Source: Hymenoscyphus infarciens (Eukaryota > Ascomycota > Leotiomycetes > Helotiales > Helotiaceae). From it: a stretch of 64,000 nucleotides of DNA. The notes beneath the pieces were generated by a model. It was given only the letters and a program-made list of their open reading frames with translations, was not told the origin of the DNA and searched no databases. Numbering within the stretch: position 1 is the first letter of the stretch; every line of letters begins with the position of its first letter. Where the stretch lies: NCBI GenBank assembly GCA_001414345.1, contig LLCB01000035.1:62001-126000 (forward strand), in the 5' to 3' direction. This document shows, piece after piece, positions 44,879 through 55,576 of the stretch. The position numbers and the translations under genes are program-made.

Positions 44879-47800
44879 TCACTGACCAGATACACTTCTG
44901 CTTCCAGATGCTCGTTTTATCTCCTCTCTGTACCACTTTATGCCTTCATCCATTTGCTCCCTAACTTTCCTAGCTCGCGCGAAGAGAGCCTCGTCGTCTT
45001 CATCTGTGAGTGATCTCTTGCGTCGGGATTGCGAGTCGGCATCCATGATAGCCTGTGCCCTCTTCTTCAGAGCTTGGGTCTGTTCATCTCCATCAATTTT
45101 CAACCGGAAGTCTGGGTCAAAAGGAGTCTTGGATGGGACGCTGCGTGCCATCGACGAGTATCTCGAGCGAGGTGGTGTCTGTGGTGTTTGTTGTCTGACA
45201 AGTTCATCGGATGAACGCTTCTGCCTCAGTGTGTTGTCGGCCACAGAAGACGCTGATGGAGTTCTACCGGGGCGTGTATAAATTCCTCTAGCTTTCAATC
45301 GGAAGTAATCTGTTTGCACACCACTAACTTGTGGTGGGTCCTCATGATTCCAAGCAACAGACTTGCTCAACATAAGATATCTAGAACCGCCAGCCAGGTA
45401 TGAAGGATCAGTCCAAAGCGTACGGCGCAACGGATCATCTGATTTCACTCTTTTATGCGGAGTCGCGCTTGAGCCTAGCCTCGAGACTTGATCGGGTCGC
45501 TGTCGTCGCTTTCTTCCATTTGCCCCGGCTTCCTCCCTCACAATTGACTGGACCTGTCCGTTCTGATCATGAACACCGTCCAACACGCCCGTGGCACCCG
45601 GAAGGCTCTCCAGACTCTCTCGTCGATGCCTCTCCAGACTCTCTCGTTGCTCTCGTTGCTCTCGTTGACGAGCCCCAGTCCTGATAGCCGCTGCCTTGAA
45701 ATCCTCCACAAGATTCGCGGACAGGGCTGCTTTTGCTGCATGTGCACGTTCAGCAAACTCACGCCGAGCTTGACGGGCTTGCCTTCCTCTTCGCCTCAGA
45801 AACATATGAAAGGCTGCAGTTCGCCAGTACTTGACGTATTTGGTGGCAATGAAGCGATACCTAAAAGCATCTGCCTCCGCTCTGTCTGAATTGGCCTTTT
45901 CCAGCTCCATTCGCTCAGCCTCTTCCTTTTGCCATATCGCAACAGCTTTCATCAGTGCATCTTCAACATTGTACGATTCAAAATGCTCGACAATTCCATC
46001 CTCCCCAAGTGCCATCCAATTTGTAAGTCCAGTGAGTTGTGCTTCTCGGCCGTATGGGTGAGGCTTCTTGACCACGCTCAAGGCATTAGACGGCGAGGCT
46101 TCTTGAGTTCCAAGTCCAAAAGTTGGAGGAGCACTTGGTTTGCTGTCCACACTTGGTTGGAAAAGTGACGAAGGAGCTTCCGTTGGTGGTATCTGTGCAG
46201 GCAACGAAAGTGGGGATGAGACCTTTGGGGTGAAACCTTGTGTTTGGCCAAGTGGTGGAATTAACTTTTGTCCGGCTACTTGAGATGAGTTGCCCGATCC
46301 AGTAATCGAGGGTGTTGTCGGTTTTGGGAAGAACGAAAGGGCCTTGGGGCTCTCAGTCTGGGGAGCACTTGTCAAAGCTGAACCAAACGTTGGAGGAGTC
46401 GGTGTATTTACGGCTGAAGGTGCAGTAGTCGTTGGTGCTGTCATTGGTGCCGTCGTCGGTGCCTTATAATTAAACATCGAGGAGGGTTTACGGGATGCGG
46501 TTGGCTTAGGAGATTCCTCGCCAGACTTATCTGAGTTGATGTTAAAAGTAGAGACCGATGGTGTCAACTCCGACTGCTTATTTGCATTGGTACCTGGTGA
46601 TTCCAGCGGTTTTGGAAAAAATGACGAGGGCTTGGCAGCGGTGGTTGATGGTGCCTCTGACACAGTTCCAACAGGGGGAGCGTGGGCCTTTTGCGAGAAT
46701 AGATCTGCTCCAGAAGGTTTTGGGGACGACATTCCGTTGTTCAAGATAGATGTTGGAGGAGCAGCAGCAACCACCTTTGTAGCTTGAGTTTCCGGGTTCG
46801 TAGAGGGAGAAAAGCTTGGTAATTTGGGTGCTGTCGTAGTCGGGGCGTCTGTGATCTTGGGAAGCACTGATACCTTTGGTTGAGTCTTTTCGTCAGTCAC
46901 GAACAAGCCCTCTTCTTCTTCCTCGCTAGCTTCGTCATCTGAAGTGTCATCTGAAATTTCATCGAATATATTCTCGTCGATGGCTTCTGGTAAGGAATGG
47001 TTGCCACGTTTGTGTTCGACAAGATTATATGAATGAACCTGCTTCGCAGGAGGATGAGGATCCTTTACTCCTTCATCTGACTCAAAAGCCAAGATATCCT
47101 CTCCATCAGCCTCATCGAATCTCAAGCCGTATTGTTCACCAAAGGCAATGATATCATTCCCGTCATCGAATCTCAAGAATGCGTTCAATTTTGACAATGT
47201 CCAGTCCTTGGTCTGATCTCGCTGCTTACGATATGAAGCGAGGATCGTCTTTAAAATCGACTTTCGCACATAGTTGAAATGAATCTCCGCAAAGCAAGCC
47301 ATTGTGTATGAGACTCGCTTGTCTTCTAGAATGTCGAAGAACTTTGCGTACGAATTCTGCGCTATATCGGTCGCTGATTGAGGGGTAAGAGGGCCTCGTG
47401 GGTCGCAGATATTTTGCAGTGTTTCAACCAAACCGATCGCGGCCTGTATATCTTTCGAGTCTTTGAACCTCATGTAGCCCCAGTCCTGCACAGTTTGGAG
47501 TATCCCTGGAGCTCCAGCGTTGAAAAGGGCATAGTAGGCTCTGAACTCGCTCTCATTCTCACATGTGATGTTCTGAGTGACGCAATCATCGTAAGAGTGC
47601 TTCAAAGAAAGCAGAGCTTTTGATAGTTGCTCCACCTCTTGCTGCTCCGAGAACTCTTCCGCAGGTGCCACTCCTTCTTTCGACATTTGATGAAGCGATA
47701 TGACATGGAATCGGACGATACGTTCCAGACAATACACTTGATCAAGAATTTCCTTAGAATTCATCGTCGAGGACTGAAAAACAAAATCCCGACGAATTGC

Positions 47801-49678
47801 CCGCGTACGATCCCATAGAAAGTGGTGAACATTGGGAAGGTTATCTTCATCGTTACCCAAAACAGAATTGAACAGGTAATCCAGAGTTCTTCTCAACGCT
47901 CCGGGCGATCTCACATCCATTGGTAAAGGCGCATCTTGCCCGGCCGCTGATCTCGCCAACGCCTTGATCATTTTATGGGGAGCCACGACGCCATTCTCCG
48001 CCTCCTCCTGTTTGTAATCGCGCTCATAAATTCTAGTTGCCTTTTCGAAGTCTGGGCACATCTCTTCGCAAACCCCCTTGAAATCGATCGCTTCGCTGAG
48101 CTTCTTGGGTTTATCTGGATCGTCCAGTAGATTCGCCCGAATCAGACTTGCGCGAACTTCGCTTCGATATACTTTCGATGCTTTCCAGTATGCCTCAATT
48201 GCTGGCTTGAACTTGAGATCACCAGGACTAGGCTTGGGCCACGTTGGCGGTGTGATGCGATCCCTGCGAATTGTCTGGTAAATCTCCTTTGCCAAATCAC
48301 TACTATCAACATTCGTGTTGGCAGGTGTCGCCCGAGGCGGTGGATTCGGGAACACAGGCTTTGGAGCCGCTCCAGTAGTCGAGGACTTATTCAAAGCATT
48401 ATTTGATGTGCTCGAGGATGATGAAAGGCTTGATGGCTTTGAGGATCCAGAACCGTTCGATGTACCGAATCCGGTCCGCGATGAAGCGGGAAGAGGCTTA
48501 GATGCTGTCGCAAAGGGGTTGAGGGTTGGCTTTGGATCTGGCTTGGGTTCTGCAGCTGTAGATCGATTGCTCTTGACGCCAAAGGGTGAGGACGTTGCTG
48601 GAGTTGCCCCGAAAATGCCCGCCACTGGTTTCCCGAAAGGATTGTTCGCAGGTGCCCCAGAAGGAGCGCCAAATAAGCTAGGCTTCTCAAATGCTGGTGG
48701 TGGTGTTCCATTCGGTGTCCCTCCATTCGATGCGCTCGATGGCTTCCCGAATACGCTCGTAGCAGGTTTAGTCGAGGACGGTTGCGATACAGCAGCAAAT
48801 GGGTTACGACGAGGGGTGCCATTAGGTGTAGTTGAAGGCGCACCAGATATGCTCGAGCTGGGGGTTATCGTAGCTTGCGTAGGAGCTCGAAATGGATTGG
48901 GTTTGGTTGTCGCATCTTGCTTGGGAGCAAAAGGGTTGACGGCAGGAGCAGAGGGTGCACCAAAGACGGATGCTGGCTTCTTCACAGTTTCGAAAGGATT
49001 TCTTGGAGCCGTCGACGGCGCGCTGGCGAAGGGATTCATTTCCTCTTCGGTGGAAGAATGGGTGGAAGAATCGGTGGGAGGTTCGGTGGGAGAAGCTGCA
49101 AATCGAACCTGCTTGGTATTGGTGTGAGCTTTCCCGCGCCCACCGCCTCGGCCTCGCCCTCTGGATAGCGACGAATTTTCTCGTTGCGCGCGTTTCGCGG
49201 CGTTCGCAAATCGCTCGCTCTCGAAAGGGTTCATGGGATTAGAGTCGATGGTGAGGTCGATCGTGCGGTCGATCGTGCGGTCGACCGTGGGCAATGGCGA
49301 TTTGCCTGTTGGAGAGCTTGAGTACTTGTTCTGAGTATGGGGACGGGGACGGGGACGGCGAGGATCGCCTCGGCTTCGGCCTCGGCCTCTGCTACCTCTG
49401 CTGCCTCTGCTGCCTCTGCTTCCACCACTGGGTGCTCCAACTTGGAGTGAATTGGAGTTGGTCTTGGGGTTAGAGTTGGGGTTAGAGTTGGGGTTGGAGT
49501 TTGGAGCAGCTGGGCGCCGTGATTGCCAATTGCTCTGGGGGGGTGGTTGTAAATCATTTCCAGACTTACTGGAGCTCCTAGCTCCTTGTCTCGCCGATCC
49601 TGATTCGCGATCTCTTCCTCTTGAACGGTTTTGTGGTTGCCCTCGCGCGTTGCCGCGAACACTACTGGCGTCAGCCAT
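44879..49678 (-). CDS. SAC3: SAC3/GANP family mRNA export factor
   Basis: This is the scaffold of the TREX-2 complex at the nuclear pore, which couples transcription to mRNA export. One uninterrupted frame of 1599 residues. N-terminus: Arg/Gly/Ser-rich with GSRG and NPNS repeats (1-200). Then nucleoporin-like FG repeats (about 210-450; FGAPS, FGKPS, NPFG, NPFA). The SAC3/GANP helical domain starts near 530 (FKGVCEEMCPDFEKATRIYE) and runs to about 830, with VHHFLWDRTRAIRRDF inside. An acidic patch (EISDDTSDDEASEEEEEG) lies near 910. Around 1275-1310, TKYVKYWRTAAFHMFLRRR matches the Cdc31/Sus1-binding helix. The C-terminus is basic and Ser-rich. Longer than yeast Sac3 (about 1300), as is usual in filamentous fungi. 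The start is the first ATG of the frame. Confidence 0.93.
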   Translation of the reverse strand: MADASSVRGNARGQPQNRSRGRDRESGSARQGARSSSKSGNDLQPPPQSNWQSRRPAAPNSNPNSNPNSNPKTNSNSLQVGAPSGGSRGSRGSRGSRGRGRSRGDPRRPRPRPHTQNKYSSSPTGKSPLPTVDRTIDRTIDLTIDSNPMNPFESERFANAAKRAQRENSSLSRGRGRGGGRGKAHTNTKQVRFAASPTEPPTDSSTHSSTEEEMNPFASAPSTAPRNPFETVKKPASVFGAPSAPAVNPFAPKQDATTKPNPFRAPTQATITPSSSISGAPSTTPNGTPRRNPFAAVSQPSSTKPATSVFGKPSSASNGGTPNGTPPPAFEKPSLFGAPSGAPANNPFGKPVAGIFGATPATSSPFGVKSNRSTAAEPKPDPKPTLNPFATASKPLPASSRTGFGTSNGSGSSKPSSLSSSSSTSNNALNKSSTTGAAPKPVFPNPPPRATPANTNVDSSDLAKEIYQTIRRDRITPPTWPKPSPGDLKFKPAIEAYWKASKVYRSEVRASLIRANLLDDPDKPKKLSEAIDFKGVCEEMCPDFEKATRIYERDYKQEEAENGVVAPHKMIKALARSAAGQDAPLPMDVRSPGALRRTLDYLFNSVLGNDEDNLPNVHHFLWDRTRAIRRDFVFQSSTMNSKEILDQVYCLERIVRFHVISLHQMSKEGVAPAEEFSEQQEVEQLSKALLSLKHSYDDCVTQNITCENESEFRAYYALFNAGAPGILQTVQDWGYMRFKDSKDIQAAIGLVETLQNICDPRGPLTPQSATDIAQNSYAKFFDILEDKRVSYTMACFAEIHFNYVRKSILKTILASYRKQRDQTKDWTLSKLNAFLRFDDGNDIIAFGEQYGLRFDEADGEDILAFESDEGVKDPHPPAKQVHSYNLVEHKRGNHSLPEAIDENIFDEISDDTSDDEASEEEEEGLFVTDEKTQPKVSVLPKITDAPTTTAPKLPSFSPSTNPETQATKVVAAAPPTSILNNGMSSPKPSGADLFSQKAHAPPVGTVSEAPSTTAAKPSSFFPKPLESPGTNANKQSELTPSVSTFNINSDKSGEESPKPTASRKPSSMFNYKAPTTAPMTAPTTTAPSAVNTPTPPTFGSALTSAPQTESPKALSFFPKPTTPSITGSGNSSQVAGQKLIPPLGQTQGFTPKVSSPLSLPAQIPPTEAPSSLFQPSVDSKPSAPPTFGLGTQEASPSNALSVVKKPHPYGREAQLTGLTNWMALGEDGIVEHFESYNVEDALMKAVAIWQKEEAERMELEKANSDRAEADAFRYRFIATKYVKYWRTAAFHMFLRRRGRQARQARREFAERAHAAKAALSANLVEDFKAAAIRTGARQREQREQRESLERHRRESLESLPGATGVLDGVHDQNGQVQSIVREEAGANGRKRRQRPDQVSRLGSSATPHKRVKSDDPLRRTLWTDPSYLAGGSRYLMLSKSVAWNHEDPPQVSGVQTDYFRLKARGIYTRPGRTPSASSVADNTLRQKRSSDELVRQQTPQTPPRSRYSSMARSVPSKTPFDPDFRLKIDGDEQTQALKKRAQAIMDADSQSRRKRSLTDEDDEALFARARKVREQMDEGIKWYREEIKRASGSRSVSGQ

Positions 49679-50536
49679 CGGTCTGGTTGTTCATGAGGAA
49701 AAAGTTTGCAGGAACGGAGAGGAGGAGTCGGTTGGGAGAAAATTCAAATCGAAAAGTGCACCGCAGCAGCTAGCGCCTTTTGATATACCTATTCACTCTT
49801 TGTTGCTTCAACTTCAATACCTCTTCTGCGAGCGGCAAGGGGAAACTAACCGGTTGTGGCAGCTGGTGGCAGTATGCTGACAGCCGATTGGTCTGCACTC
49901 GCTTCACCCTTCAAAACTTGCAGGACAATAGGTAAAAGCAGCAGTGACTAGTTCAATATATCGGCATTGTTTTTGCTTGTTCTCAACCTTATTTGCACCT
50001 AGGTATTGTGGGAAAGAAGCGTTAAAAGTATACATGACAGTATCACTCAGTGTACATTAGAATATCAAGAGTTATTAGCTGTCCTTTTCATCAGTTGTTG
50101 GGTTCAACTTAGAGCCCTTGTGCACCTCTCCATTAAAGCCTTGTTCCAAAACAATTGAAGTCAAATGTTGAGAGGTTACTATTTGGGAGTGTTCTCAGTA
50201 ATTACTCAAATTGTCTGGTATTTTGAATTGTTCACAGCTGACTTTATTGTCGTTGTCTCAGCCCGATTCCGCTATATTTTCTATCACCACTTATATCAAG
50301 CACCAGAAGTAAATATTTTGGAGGACGTAATTCTCTTGTTATTATAAGAAATTTACAATAAACACATCATTTGCGCAACTCTTGCCACGCACCAAACATT
50401 CATAACGTTCATGTAGAAATCAAGTATGTACCCAGTACCCCGGCAAATTTGCGCCTTCTCGAGACATACATTTTGTCTACCAGTTCCACCCAACGCCAGA
50501 ATACCTTAGAAAACTTTTGCGAAATAATACGAAATT
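49679..50536. other. Intergenic region upstream of SAC3
   Basis: About 860 bp of normal to AT-rich DNA. The part near 49679-49900 is the SAC3 promoter. Words like TTGTTCCAAAACAATTG (50142-50158) and CAAATTGTCTGG (50208) recall the hairpin-MITE arms but form no clear unit. No gene recognised. Confidence 0.4.
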
Positions 50537-51772
50537 CTAGACATTCCGAGTACGTATTATAGCTGGGCCCAATCCCTTTCGTACCTCATCAAGCTGCTCC
50601 ATGCCACTTTGGTATTTTCCCTTTTTGACATGCTTCTTCCCACTCATGGTATAATTACCCAAGAAATCATCCATGATGCTATCGAAATCACCTCTAACAG
50701 GCCCTGTTACACTGGACGCCATGGAGGTTGCTGCCGAGACCGAACTATCATCGTTCATATCATCCATGTCCTCGTTGTATCTTTCTTCGAGTTTTTCGAA
50801 CCTGGCATCCAATGTGGTCATACCCTCAGTTCGAAACATTGAAGACGAGGTCATGGAGTAGGTAGATGGGTTTGTCATAGCACCCTTCCGCTTCTTCTTT
50901 CTGCCGCCATTTGTGGTCGTCGTCATCATTGAAGACTGAAGATCGGATTGCGAAGGAGTAACTGGTGCCTTGGTCTTCTGATCCTTTTTGAATTTGCTGA
51001 AGTTTGCCATCCAATCGCCGTCTCCGTGATCCTCGCGCTCATCGTTCAAAAGGTCTTCGGTGGGTATTGGGCCGTTTTTGTATTCTTTGGAGGGCTTTGC
51101 CGTGTCGTCCGATTCCCAGCCTTGATCTTCTTCGTCCCAAGCACCTTGCTCAAACTCTTCTTCTTCGATTTCCTCTCCATCCTTCGCTAACTGACCAAAT
51201 ATTTCGTCATCGTCTTCGACATATGCTTCGTCCTCCAAAGCCTCCAGTACTTCTCGTAGTCTAGGATCCATATCTGGTTGAAAACCTGCCAACGCATCTG
51301 GCACATCTTGCTGAGCCTGGTAGGTAACTTTTCGCAGGTTCTTCGATGGCAGTATTTCCTCATCCAAAACTGCTCCATTCTTCTCCTCTAGGCTGGCATC
51401 TTTGAGCGCATCCTCCAAGGACTGCTTTCCCTTGCCCTTATTTTTTGGTGCGGGTGCCTCGACAAAATATGCTTCCCCTCCTGATCCAGCACCCAAATCT
51501 CGCATGTGCTGCATATAATCGTATTCGGTATCATCGTAGTATACGCCATGATTTGCCGCCTCTCCTTCATTATCTCGAATCTGGTAGACGTCGTCGCCAA
51601 GTTCGGATGCGAGGTCGTCGAGTTGCTTGACTTTGCTGCCGTTTGGGAGAGATGTGGGGTTCAGGACCATAGAAGATACGGATTCATCGTGAATTAATGG
51701 ATCGTTTTGCGGACGATGGACGAGTGTAAAATGAGTCGCAGTCTTCTTATCGATCCACTTCTTGCGCGCCAT
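50537..51772 (-). CDS. LTV1: Ribosome biogenesis factor LTV1
   Basis: Ltv1 binds the pre-40S particle at the beak and leaves during cytoplasmic maturation after casein-kinase phosphorylation. The single-exon frame gives 411 residues. The start chosen is the ATG giving [20 protein letters not shown] (20 residues), the diagnostic N-terminus; the open frame continues upstream but without similarity. Further family features are [11 protein letters not shown] near residue 105, an acidic region (about 220-290; [19 protein letters not shown]), and a C-terminal part with [15 protein letters not shown] and a basic [12 protein letters not shown] patch near the end. The length is normal for the family. 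It is divergently arranged with LSG1 and shares a 292-bp upstream region with it. Confidence 0.93.
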   Translation of the reverse strand: MARKKWIDKKTATHFTLVHRPQNDPLIHDESVSSMVLNPTSLPNGSKVKQLDDLASELGDDVYQIRDNEGEAANHGVYYDDTEYDYMQHMRDLGAGSGGEAYFVEAPAPKNKGKGKQSLEDALKDASLEEKNGAVLDEEILPSKNLRKVTYQAQQDVPDALAGFQPDMDPRLREVLEALEDEAYVEDDDEIFGQLAKDGEEIEEEEFEQGAWDEEDQGWESDDTAKPSKEYKNGPIPTEDLLNDEREDHGDGDWMANFSKFKKDQKTKAPVTPSQSDLQSSMMTTTTNGGRKKKRKGAMTNPSTYSMTSSSMFRTEGMTTLDARFEKLEERYNEDMDDMNDDSSVSAATSMASSVTGPVRGDFDSIMDDFLGNYTMSGKKHVKKGKYQSGMEQLDEVRKGLGPAIIRTRNV

Positions 51773-52064
51773 GATTCCGGTATCTGAAGGATGGGAAAAT
51801 GGTGGTTGAAAGTCGATGGTGATGGTGGACGAGCGCGGCAAGGGAAGTGTGAAATTTAAAAAGTTCCGGTGGCAAGCAGCGGGGTTCGATGAAAGCCCTG
51901 CAAAGTTCGTCACCACCCCTCCATTCCATGCCTTCGCGATTATCAACCTTCGCCTCCTCTCGCCCAACAACAACCTTCATCTACAAAACGACATTGACTC
52001 CAGGGACACTTTGTTGTTACTGGAAAATCATCCGCTACGAAACAACCCGGCTATCACCGTCAAG
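51773..52064. promoter_or_regulatory. Shared bidirectional promoter of LTV1 and LSG1
   Basis: Only 292 bp lie between the two start codons, so core promoters and both 5' leaders must fit here. GTGAAATTTAAAAAGTTCC at about 51848 contains an AAATTT core that resembles the RRPE element of ribosome-biogenesis genes in yeast. That assignment is inference, as no factor site can be proved by eye. Confidence 0.5.
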
Positions 52065-54173
52065 ATGGTTCTCGCAAAGTCGAAAAATGCCGTTGGACTG
52101 GGAAACAGGTAGGAAGGCAATAACTATTCGGGTTTTTGTCAGCACACTCACAAGTCATAGTTTGATGAACGATCGATTCGGAAAGGGAAAAGGAGCAGAC
52201 CGCAAGAAGGTCACATCTGCAGGAATCCACAGAATCAATCATGCTACAGGAGAAACGGTTAGCGTGTCAACTGCGATTCACACAATCCGCTGAATGCTAA
52301 CGGGAAATAGTATGTTACAAACGAGAAAAGGGAGGCCAGTTGGGTCAAGATGCGATCGGTCACAGAGCAGGCAGCCCTCGATGAGTTCTTGTCTACGGCA
52401 GAGTTGGCTGGTACCGATTTCACGGCGGAAAAGATGAACAACGTCAAAATTATCCACACCGATCAAAAGAACCCATACTTGCTCTCGGCCGCAGAAGAGA
52501 GAGCGGCTGTAGGAAAGCAGAGAGATCACAGGGACAGGTTAACGGTGCCTAGAAGACCGAAGTGGGATTCGACAACAACACCGGAACAGCTGGATCGTAT
52601 GGAGAGAGATAGTTTGTTGGAGTGGAGAAGAGGTCTGGCCGAGTTGCAAGAAAACAACGATTTACTCATGACTCCCTTCGAGAGGAATCTGGAGGTCTGG
52701 AGACAATTATGGAGAGTTATCGAGAGATCCGATCTGGTCGTGCAGATTGTCGACGCCCGAAATCCCTTGCTATTTCGATCCGATGATCTGGAGAGATATG
52801 TCAAGGCGGTTGACTCAAGAAAGGAGAATTTGCTACTAGTGAACAAAGCAGATATGTTGACTAGGGAGCAACGTCAGGCGTGGGCAACACACTTCAAAGA
52901 AGCCAAGATCGCATATATCTTCTTCTCTGCAAGTCTTGCTAAGGAGATGAATGATGCTCGAGATGAGGCTGGGGAGGAAGGATCTGAGGAGGAGGAGGAT
53001 GTGCCAGCAGAGGCGTCGTCCTCAGTGGCCAAGGAGACAGAAAAGTTGAACCTTGAGGACCAAGCAGAAGAGAAGAGTGGGGATGAGGAAGTGGAAGAGG
53101 TTGAGGACGAAAGCACACGAATATTGACTGTCGATGAACTCGAAGCACTCTTCTTGCTACATGCACCAGAAACAGAAGGTAGGAAATCACCTAATTCCAC
53201 CAACACTGTGCCATGTCACATTCACTAATACTTGACAGATGCAAACTCGGAAACTCCGCGAAAAACACAAATTGGTCTTGTTGGATATCCTAATGTTGGA
53301 AAATCATCCACCATCAACGCCTTAATTGGTGCCAAAAAGGTATCCGTGTCATCAACTCCTGGTAAGACGAAGCATTTTCAGACAATTCATCTCAGCGATA
53401 AGGTGTTGTTATGCGATTGCCCGGGTCTCGTATTCCCTAACTTCGCCACGACGAAAGCCGAGTTGGTTTGCAACGGAATTCTTCCCATCGACCAGCTGAG
53501 AGAGTTCACCGGACCAGCTGGGTTGGTTGCGAAGCGAATTCCCCAGGCTTTCTTAGAAGCCATTTATGGAATTAAAATTTACACAAGGCCGTTGGAAGAA
53601 GGTGGTACGGGTGTTGCAACGGCTGAGGAGATTCTCATGGCATATGCCAAGGCACGGGGTTTCAAGAGAACTGGTCAAGGTCAGCCCGATGAGTCCAGAG
53701 CAGCGAGATATATCTTGAAAGATTACGTCAACGGCAAGCTTTTGTTTTGTGCACCACCCCCTGGAGATTACGATCCTCTGGAGTTCAATCAGGAGCTTTA
53801 TGACGAAGGACACTTGCCAGAAAAGCGACGTCTCAAGCTAGCAGCTATGGAAGCAATGGACATTGATGGTATGTCCATTGCCGAGTCAGATGTTGTTCCT
53901 CTTCCGGAGGGCCCGAAGACAAGAAAACTTGATGGTGCTTTCTTTGGTCCTGGACAGGGTACAAGGGGACATCTCAAGATGCCTTTTGCTCACAAGTACA
54001 CCGAGCAAGGTACGGCAAGTGGAAAACAATTGTCAGGCCGCAAGCAAAAGACGATGTTAGCGCTGGAAAAGGACGTCGATCCGAACGATGTGAAGATGTT
54101 GACGAGTAAGAAGCACTTCAAAGGGGGATCGAAGGGCAACGGGAAGCGGAGAGCAGATTACTTCGCAGATTGA
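52065..54173 (+). CDS. LSG1: 60S maturation GTPase LSG1
   Basis: Lsg1 is the cytoplasmic GTPase that triggers release of the export adaptor Nmd3 from the 60S subunit. Exons 52065-52108, 52161-52257, 52311-53178 and 53239-54173 give 647 residues, all junctions GT-AG and in frame. The motif order is circularly permuted, as in the YlqF/YawG family: G4 LLLVNKADML and G5 FFSAS come first, then, after an acidic insert (about 265-320, rich in Glu), G1 GYPNVGKSS, the G2 threonine region STPGKTKHFQT, and G3 LCDCPGLVFP. The N-terminus MVLAKSKNAVGLGN and the basic C-terminus (KKHFKGGSKGNGKRR) are typical. Exons 1 and 2 are short, and their introns are about 52 bp each. Confidence 0.94.
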
Positions 54174-55102
54174 GGAAAGCTGCGTCGCATTTGGATCATG
54201 TTGGTGGCAGAAAAAAATGTTGGGCGGCTATGCGATGGGGGCATTGGCATGTCGTGACGGATTGCAGGCAGGGCTGGCTTTTTCAGAGGCGTTGTTGGTT
54301 GGTAAATGGTATGCATAAGGCTACGATGCTCGGGTCTCTGCAATTTAACGGTCTGCGATTTCACATCGGGACAGCCATGATTGGTTGATTAAATGTGAAT
54401 GTCACTCTACAAACATGTTCATTGGTTCCAGAGATGTGATGTGATTTTTGAACGGGCCGTCATTCGCTTCATGTTTTGGCCCTCCCCCTTTTTTCCCTTT
54501 TTTGGCCTTTACTTTTTGGCCCCAACATATCTTGGCGTTGATCGACATCATGATTGGGGAGGTCGAGACGTCCCCATTTTTGAAACTCCTTCAACGAGGG
54601 GCACATCTCTGAACTCGTGATGAGTTTTTACTTCACCGCAAGCTGAGGGGCACACATTACATGTTGCTCCTACCCGTTCCTGGAATTCGTTGTCCATGCT
54701 TCCTGCGCCGCAGGGCCCCCGAAGATCACATCACAGTGCGTTCGGTACTTTATCCCTGTCCATCACCAAAGAGGCTTTTTTCGTTCAGATACGAATTTCT
54801 GTCAGAATCACAACACACAGCCATTCATCCAACAATAAGACGACGTGGACGTAATGGAGGGCTCCAGATGATTGAGCCACAATGTGATTGCCTTGGTGGG
54901 GGTGGTATTTCCCCATCCACGTCCACTGCCGCACACTTCGGATTTTATAAGAAGGTGTTGATATCCCCCCTCATGTTGAATAATAGCCTGAGTATTGCAT
55001 TCTCGTGTCATCCTCCCCCAAGACTGTCTAGAAGAATAAGACATCTACTTTCTGATTCTTCGAGATCTTTTCATACATTTTGAAACAACATATATTCACA
55101 AG
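54174..55102. other. Intergenic region, no gene seen
   Basis: Between LSG1 and a small secreted-protein gene. Normal composition with pyrimidine-rich patches (54478-54520). TATAAGAAGG near 54947 could serve the downstream promoter. Nothing else supported. Confidence 0.45.
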
Positions 55103-55576
55103 ATGTATTCCTCAATACCATTCTCCTCTCTGCTATTAGCAGCCACTCTCTCCATCTCCGTCCTCGCATACCCCACCACAAACACCGAAAAGCTTACACC
55201 ACGCTCCTCCCACGCCTGTTCAATCTCTATTCAAAGATGGCATTCCAACGCCTTCGATGTAGCCTACTACTCAGCAGGTCTCCTCCCAGATGGAGGAGTA
55301 AATAACCAATACAACTTCTACAACCAGGAAGTCCCAGATACCGCTGCACCTGCTACTGTCGATACTCATCCAGTGGGATCACAAACTCTGCAAACTACGA
55401 ATGTCGCGAATCCGGTGAATGATGATCCGAACGACCCCGGGAAGCTGAGTTTCTCTTGGGGAAAGGAGACTTGGGATAGTTATTCGGCGGGGAGTCCTTG
55501 TGTTGTTAGGCCTGTGGGAAGTTGGGCCACGCCGGGTTTTCACTCCTATGCTTGTAATTTTAGTTGTGATATATAG
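55103..55576 (+). CDS. Small secreted protein, effector-like
   Basis: Single-exon frame of 157 residues. The N-terminus MYSSIPFSSLLLAATLSISV is a textbook signal peptide with probable cleavage near LAYP at residue 22-23. The mature part has four cysteines (in HACSI, SPCVV, YACNF and FSCDI), enough for two disulfides, and is rich in Asn, Asp, Ser and Tyr. It has no membrane segment after the signal. I do not recognise the family. Size and Cys content fit fungal small secreted proteins, including candidate effectors, but nothing shows host interaction. The start codon follows an A-rich context (ACAAGATGT). Confidence 0.72.
   Translation: MYSSIPFSSLLLAATLSISVLAYPTTNTEKLTPRSSHACSISIQRWHSNAFDVAYYSAGLLPDGGVNNQYNFYNQEVPDTAAPATVDTHPVGSQTLQTTNVANPVNDDPNDPGKLSFSWGKETWDSYSAGSPCVVRPVGSWATPGFHSYACNFSCDI

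Noticed and set aside
48315..49127. 270-codon plus-strand frame inside SAC3
   Set aside because: It is an antisense shadow of the low-complexity FG-repeat part of SAC3, whose composition keeps the opposite frame open.
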